This document shows, in pieces, positions 44,260 to 48,239 of a DNA stretch of 48,239 bases. This stretch comes from Psychrobacter faecalis (GTDB lineage: Bacteria; Pseudomonadota; Gammaproteobacteria; Pseudomonadales; Moraxellaceae), in NCBI RefSeq assembly GCF_016107575.1, contig NZ_JABAST010000022.1, forward strand, positions 1 through 48,239, written 5' to 3'. Numbering within the stretch: position 1 is the first letter of the stretch; every line of letters begins with the position of its first letter. The notes beneath the pieces were generated by a model. It saw nothing but the letters and a program-made list of their open reading frames with translations. It had not been told where the DNA came from and made no database searches. The position numbers and the translations under genes are program-made.

Positions 44260-45741
44260 ATGTTCGACAATGCCATGCTAGATAAGGTCATGCCAAATAT
44301 GTCTCCTTCCAAACCAACCAATATCATCTATACAGGCGTTGCTGGTACAGGTAAAACCTATCGCTTGCTCCAAATCGCACAGCAATATACTGACTACTTA
44401 CCAAAGATAAATGACAAAGAATTATTGAGACAACTTTTGCAGCCGTTAAGCTGGCGTGACGTGGTTTGCTTAATATTTTTGGATTTTAAGTCGAAAAAAC
44501 AGGACTTGGTCAAGGTACCAGAAATTGTCAATCATGAGTTTTTTGTCAATAAAGCGGCGCAAAATGCGCGCGAGAAAAACTTAAGCAATACCGCTTGGTC
44601 TGTGCTGCAAATGCACACGTCTATGAGCTCACAAACGGTGAGTTATAAAAACCGCGCCAGCCAAGCCTATTTTGATAAAGATAATAGCGGCGCATGGTAT
44701 TTACTGCCAGAAAGTATAGATTTGTTAAGTGATTTAGCGCAGCAATTAGCTGAGTTTCAACAGGCGCAGCGCGAGAATAATAGCCAAAATAAAGAGTTCC
44801 GTCAGCAGCGCTTTAGTATGGTCAGCTTTCATCAAGCCTATGGTTATGAGGAATTTGTTGAAGGTATCCGTCCGGTGATGGCGTCATCCGATCATACAGA
44901 AAATAGCTCATCTCAAATGAGTTATGACGTGCAAGATGGTGCGTTTTTGAAATTGTGCCAACGCGCTGCCAATAATCCTGAGCAGCGTTATGCGATGCTG
45001 ATTGATGAGGTCAATCGTGCTAACGTGTCACGGGTCTTTGGCGAGCTATTAAGTTTGATTGAACCCGATAAACGCGCTAGCATGGCAAATGCGATGACGG
45101 TTAATTTGGCGTATTCAGGGCGAACCTTTAGCGTCCCTGCCAACGTTGATATTTATGCCACCATGAACACCCAAGACCATTCATTAACGCCGCTTGATAT
45201 GGCATTACGGCGGCGTTTTCGCTTTATTGATTGTCCGCCGCAGTCGGAATTATTACCTGTTATTTATCTCAATCAAGACTTAAAAGCTGATAATACAGAA
45301 GCGTTTAAGTCAGAAGAAACAATAGATTTGGCGAAACTCTTAACCGGTTTAAATCACCGTATTACGCAAACCCTTGGTGCAGAGGCACAATTAGGTCATG
45401 CGTTTTTATGGTCAGTAGACAGTCTTGAGCACTTGCAAACGGCACTGATTGAACAAATCATTCCGCAATTGGCACAAGCAGCGGGCGGGCAAGTCACTGT
45501 TTTGCAATATATCTTTCAAGATGAGCAGCAGCCCCTAAGCGCGAAGTTTATACAAGATAGCCAAGCGCTGTTTGATAATGCCAATAACTTAGTCAGTCCT
45601 AATAATTCAAATCCAATGTTTGCCGACCAGCATTCATTGCTCGGCCAGTCTATGAGTAGTGGCAGTTATAAAATTAATGCCGATTTAATCAATAATACTG
45701 CTGAGTTTGCCAAGCCGTTTGTCTATCAGCGTTTATATTAA
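44260..45741 (+). CDS. mcrB: McrB-type AAA+ GTPase/ATPase of a restriction system
   Basis: A 493-residue AAA+ motor of the McrB family (AAA_5). Walker A is GVAGTGKT (26-33), Walker B is YAMLIDEVNRANVSRVFGELLSLIE (from 244, partly quoted), followed by MNTQDHSLTPLDMALRRRFRF (302-322) with the signature MNTxDxS and arginine finger; FHQAYGYEEFVEGIRP (190-205) is typical of McrB. There is no N-terminal DNA-binding domain: the P-loop is at residue 26, or residue 13 if the better-spaced ATG at 44299 is used. In its place an insert of about 150 residues (40-185) sits inside the AAA+ core. mcrC follows 15 bases later. Confidence 0.88.
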   Translation: MFDNAMLDKVMPNMSPSKPTNIIYTGVAGTGKTYRLLQIAQQYTDYLPKINDKELLRQLLQPLSWRDVVCLIFLDFKSKKQDLVKVPEIVNHEFFVNKAAQNAREKNLSNTAWSVLQMHTSMSSQTVSYKNRASQAYFDKDNSGAWYLLPESIDLLSDLAQQLAEFQQAQRENNSQNKEFRQQRFSMVSFHQAYGYEEFVEGIRPVMASSDHTENSSSQMSYDVQDGAFLKLCQRAANNPEQRYAMLIDEVNRANVSRVFGELLSLIEPDKRASMANAMTVNLAYSGRTFSVPANVDIYATMNTQDHSLTPLDMALRRRFRFIDCPPQSELLPVIYLNQDLKADNTEAFKSEETIDLAKLLTGLNHRITQTLGAEAQLGHAFLWSVDSLEHLQTALIEQIIPQLAQAAGGQVTVLQYIFQDEQQPLSAKFIQDSQALFDNANNLVSPNNSNPMFADQHSLLGQSMSSGSYKINADLINNTAEFAKPFVYQRLY

Positions 45742-45756
45742 CAAGGTGGCTAGCTT

Positions 45757-47379
45757 GTGATGAGTAGAGTATTACAGTCTGAGAGCAAAGCGATAGGCAG
45801 CGACATTAATCATAACGTTAATAGTGGCAATAATAATAGTGCCAATAGTAATAGTGCGAGTATTGCTAATAACGTCAATGCGGCTGCACTTAATGCTAAT
45901 ATTATTACGGTGTTTGAGCATCAACGTTTAACAGCCCATGATTTTGCGCACGTAGCGGACTTTCATTGGCTAATGGTGCAAGAGTTTGCCGTTTTTAGCA
46001 TTAAACGTCAGCAAGGACAATGGCAACTAAAAGTCGGCCATTATATTGGTATTATTTTATTGCCAAGTGGGATGTCACTTGAGATGTTGCCCAAGTTAAT
46101 AGCAAAAACGTCTAGCAAACATAATTCGTCACAGCCATACGGTTTAGCTAAAACCAATGACATCAATCAAACGCGGCAATGGGTGCAGAATATGCTGGCA
46201 GATTTAACCAGCAGTCATGATAAAAATAAGCTTCCTAATACAAAAAACTTTGGCCAATTTAGCAATCAGTTAGCAGCGCTACCGACTAAAGCAATGCCAT
46301 TATCTGACTGGCTGATTGCGCAGTTTTTACAGCGTTTGGCGCATTATCAGCCGACGAAGCACTATCAGGCGAAAATCCATAACCAAGCAGCGTTACAAGG
46401 TCGTTTGCTGATTAAAGAGCAATTACGCCATAACAGCATGCAGCCGCATAAGTTTGTCTGTGAAAGCAGTGTACTGAGCCAAGAGATGCTGTGTAATCGC
46501 TTGATTAAAAGCGCGCTGAATTTACTTACTCCGTTATCTCCGCCATCAATGTCACTGCCCGCATTACAGCAGTGGCGACAAGTAGCAGTGTTAAGTCGTT
46601 ATGAGTTGCAGCGGCTTGAGTCTTTTTATCAGCAAGCAAAGCGGCAATTGGCACTGCAGCCTTTATCTCGGCAGCAATTACAAGCGGCGCAGCAGTTATT
46701 GGACTTAGCTTATTGGCTCTTGCAGCAATCTGACGCTCATACTGGCAATGGCATTAAGCCGCAAACATTAGCCAAGCAAAACGCCGCACAACCGCGCCTA
46801 TGTTTATTGATTGATATGAATCAAGCGTTCGAGCAATGGACAAGCCTGCGCATAGCGGCCCAGTTTCAGCAAATTGATTTGGCTTATAAGCCTTTGTTTC
46901 AAGCACAGCGAGTGTGGCTACATGATGTAAAAGGGCAGGCGTGTTTGTCCATTCGTCCTGATTTATTGATTTATAAAAGTGCTCATTTGCAGACTGGACC
47001 TAACATTAAAGCGCTGGGTGAGGATGACGTAAAATCAGAAACGCATACCTCTGCTCACTCACCCCAATCAGGCAATTATAGCCATGTGATTGATATTAAA
47101 TGGAAGCATTTACCGCATGCAGGGGCGATAAGTGCGGGCGACGCCTATCAGTTGAGCAGTTACGCGCAGGCTTATCACGCCGAGCAGGGCTGGCTGGTTT
47201 ATCCGGTACAGGACGATAGCAGACAACCAATCCTGCTCCAGCAACAAGCTTATAATGACGCAGACAATGATAAAAGCTACAAAAAGCCGTCCAATCATGC
47301 CAAATTATGGCTGATACCCTTTAATGTGCTGACCGGAAAAGTAAACGGTGACTTGCTTCCAGATTTGAATGTAGTATAA
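45757..47379 (+). CDS. mcrC: McrC-type restriction endonuclease subunit
   Basis: Nuclease and GTPase-stimulating partner of McrB. The C-terminal PD-(D/E)xK domain is intact: Asp402 (LSIRPDLLIY), Asp446 and Lys448 (HVIDIKWK), and DAYQLSSYAQAY (Gln465). The linker motif DMNQAFEQW and N-terminal ADFHWLMVQEFAVFSIKRQQGQWQLKVGHYIGII are family-like. At 540 residues it is far longer than E. coli McrC (348). It begins with a 35-residue Asn/Ser-rich low-complexity leader (16-50), and has extra segments around 115-175 and 405-442. I kept the GTG start because AAGGTGG lies seven bases upstream; ATG is the next codon. Confidence 0.88.
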   Translation: MMSRVLQSESKAIGSDINHNVNSGNNNSANSNSASIANNVNAAALNANIITVFEHQRLTAHDFAHVADFHWLMVQEFAVFSIKRQQGQWQLKVGHYIGIILLPSGMSLEMLPKLIAKTSSKHNSSQPYGLAKTNDINQTRQWVQNMLADLTSSHDKNKLPNTKNFGQFSNQLAALPTKAMPLSDWLIAQFLQRLAHYQPTKHYQAKIHNQAALQGRLLIKEQLRHNSMQPHKFVCESSVLSQEMLCNRLIKSALNLLTPLSPPSMSLPALQQWRQVAVLSRYELQRLESFYQQAKRQLALQPLSRQQLQAAQQLLDLAYWLLQQSDAHTGNGIKPQTLAKQNAAQPRLCLLIDMNQAFEQWTSLRIAAQFQQIDLAYKPLFQAQRVWLHDVKGQACLSIRPDLLIYKSAHLQTGPNIKALGEDDVKSETHTSAHSPQSGNYSHVIDIKWKHLPHAGAISAGDAYQLSSYAQAYHAEQGWLVYPVQDDSRQPILLQQQAYNDADNDKSYKKPSNHAKLWLIPFNVLTGKVNGDLLPDLNVV

Positions 47380-47504
47380 TAAGCGCTGTTGGCAATGTAG
47401 TATTAAGGTCAGTAAAAAACCAACGTTGCGACGCCGCCATTGTTATAAAAATGGCGCATTTTTGAAAGAATTTAACGATTCTTTAAAATAATCAAAAATA
47501 GGTG

Positions 47505-47533
47505 TTGACACAATCGGCTTTACCCCTTAATAT
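47505..47533 (+). promoter_or_regulatory. Sigma-70 promoter of tRNA-Pro
   Basis: TTGACA (47505-47510) is a perfect -35, and TAATAT (47528-47533) follows after exactly 17 bases. Transcription would begin about 80 bases before the tRNA. The leader contains the small stem CCTCGATAGCGAGG. Confidence 0.82.
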
Positions 47534-47621
47534 GTGCACCTCGATAGCGAGGAATATTAACAAGTTAGCGGTATTACCAACAACAAGTTAAGTAACAAAT
47601 TATCGAGATAATAGAGAATTT

Positions 47622-47698
<77 letters not shown>

Positions 47699-47709
47699 TC
47701 TATTTAAAG

Positions 47710-47729
47710 AGCCTTACAGGCTTTTTTTT
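47710..47729 (+). terminator. Terminator after tRNA-Pro
   Basis: AGCC (47710-47713), five-base loop and GGCT (47719-47722), followed by a run of Ts (47722-47729). It suggests that tRNA-Pro is transcribed separately from the two tRNAs that follow. Confidence 0.6.
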
Positions 47730-47806
47730 ATGTATGATGATATTGTTTTTATGTTAGATATTTCTGATATGATAAACCAATCAAAATATATAAAAGTCCT
47801 CTAAGA

Positions 47807-47883
47807 GCGCCTGTAGCTCAGCTGGATAGAGCATCTCCCTTCTAAGGAGGTGGCCGCAGGTTCGAATCCTGCCAGGCGCACCA
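47807..47883 (+). tRNA. tRNA-Arg (UCU)
   Basis: A 77-base cloverleaf: acceptor GCGCCTG pairs with CAGGCGC, encoded CCA present. The anticodon loop CTTCTAA gives anticodon TCT; T-arm GCAGGTTCGAATCCTGC is canonical. It reads AGA (and AGG). Confidence 0.97.
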
Positions 47884-47921
47884 TTTAGCCTGTCAATCTT
47901 GCCTTATCAGGCAATAGTTAT

Positions 47922-47998
47922 GGCGGTTGTAGCTCAGTTGGTAGAGCCCCGGGTTGTGATCTCGGTTGTCGTGGGTTCGAGTCCCATCAGTCGCCCCA
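47922..47998 (+). tRNA. tRNA-His (GUG)
   Basis: A 77-base cloverleaf with anticodon GTG in loop TTGTGAT. It has the extra 5' guanosine (G-1, at 47922) that pairs with discriminator C73, the identity element for histidyl-tRNA synthetase; the encoded CCA ends at 47998. It is 38 bases after tRNA-Arg and probably in the same transcript. Confidence 0.96.
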
Positions 47999-48055
47999 TA
48001 TTTTATTCTGCATCTCCTTCCTTATTAAATTCAAAAATATCAAAATAACACTGCT

Positions 48056-48076
48056 TGCCTTTACTGGCATTTTTTT
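48056..48076 (+). terminator. Probable terminator of the tRNA-Arg/tRNA-His transcript
   Basis: TGCC (48056-48059), six-base loop and GGCA (48066-48069), followed by seven Ts. Beyond it, to the end of the window, I see no gene with a ribosome-binding site; open frames there run off the edge and cannot be judged. Confidence 0.55.
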
Positions 48077-48239
48077 GTGCCTGTTTGTTTTATATCAATG
48101 CATACTTTTTAAGTTATGATGATATGCGAACTAGCCTGCTGTTTTAATTCTTAGATTAACACATGAAGTGCAATACCAAATGCAAGGTGAAAAAAAGACC
48201 TAGATGCGCTAGCATCAAAGTTTTTATCCACCGACCAAA

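Noticed and set aside
48163..48239. Open frame running off the right edge (plus), and one entering on the minus strand
   Set aside because: Neither has a ribosome-binding site or recognisable sequence, and both are too short to judge.

Overview
The window reads as a chromosomal segment of a Moraxellaceae gammaproteobacterium, most likely Psychrobacter. That assignment is an inference from recognised protein families and gene order: the lptM-lysA-dapF-xerC string, a wax ester synthase/diacylglycerol acyltransferase, and metR, potGHI and rpsU/tsaD in gammaproteobacterial form. No database search was possible. Most of the window is core housekeeping DNA, densely packed on both strands, with many intrinsic terminators of the type A-tract, GC stem, T-tract. 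Several genes carry low-complexity Asn/Ser/Asp-rich insertions that lengthen otherwise ordinary enzymes (NadD, RpoN, RibA, McrC, XerC N-terminus).

Layout. 1-2051 (minus): a small operon of yiiM, the lipoprotein amidase amiD and two tiny ORFs, the last apparently frameshifted at a five-base homopolymer. 2251-3707 (minus): nadD-rsfS. 3909-7405 (minus): ackA-pta, with a perfect 11-bp inverted repeat between the two genes. 7941-11880 (plus): lptM, lysA, dapF, xerC. 11915-14839: a nitrilase-family amidase and rpoN, diverging. 15270-20697: hpf, then thiS, a DUF423 membrane protein, rpoH and a TusA-like protein on minus; the M48 protease bepA on plus; yqeY on minus. 20872-24277: rpsU on minus with a strong promoter, two lipoproteins on plus (one a cytochrome c5), tsaD and fluC. 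A (CCTAT)7 microsatellite precedes the first lipoprotein. 24361-28370 (minus): metR and the polyamine ABC transporter genes potG-potH-potI, without a binding-protein gene beside them; a palindrome fills the potG promoter spacer. 28835-30722: carbonic anhydrase, glyoxalase I, cytochrome c'. 31213-36593: ribA-hemF (minus), dxs and suhB (plus). 36644-39182 (minus): WS/DGAT and thiG. 39455-about 40804: a solitary IS200/IS605-type tnpB element with all catalytic residues and a matching hairpin on each side. 40957-43961: gspE, an exported RidA and a hot-dog thioesterase-like protein. 44260-47379 (plus): a two-gene McrB/McrC-type restriction system of unusual architecture. 47622-47998: tRNA-Pro, tRNA-Arg and tRNA-His.

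How the parts work together. The core genes cover acetate overflow (ackA/pta), lysine and peptidoglycan precursor synthesis (lysA/dapF) and recycling (amiD), cofactor synthesis (nadD, ribA, thiS, thiG, dxs, hemF), alternative sigma factors (rpoN, rpoH), ribosome dormancy (hpf, rsfS), outer-membrane quality control (lptM, bepA) and tRNA modification (tsaD). The accessory part runs from about 39.4 to 47.4 kb and holds the TnpB element and the McrBC-like system. The most interesting candidates are that McrBC variant, which has no N-terminal DNA-recognition domain and a large insert inside the AAA+ domain; the tnpB element with its possible omega-RNA end; and several inverted or tandem repeats in promoter and leader regions.
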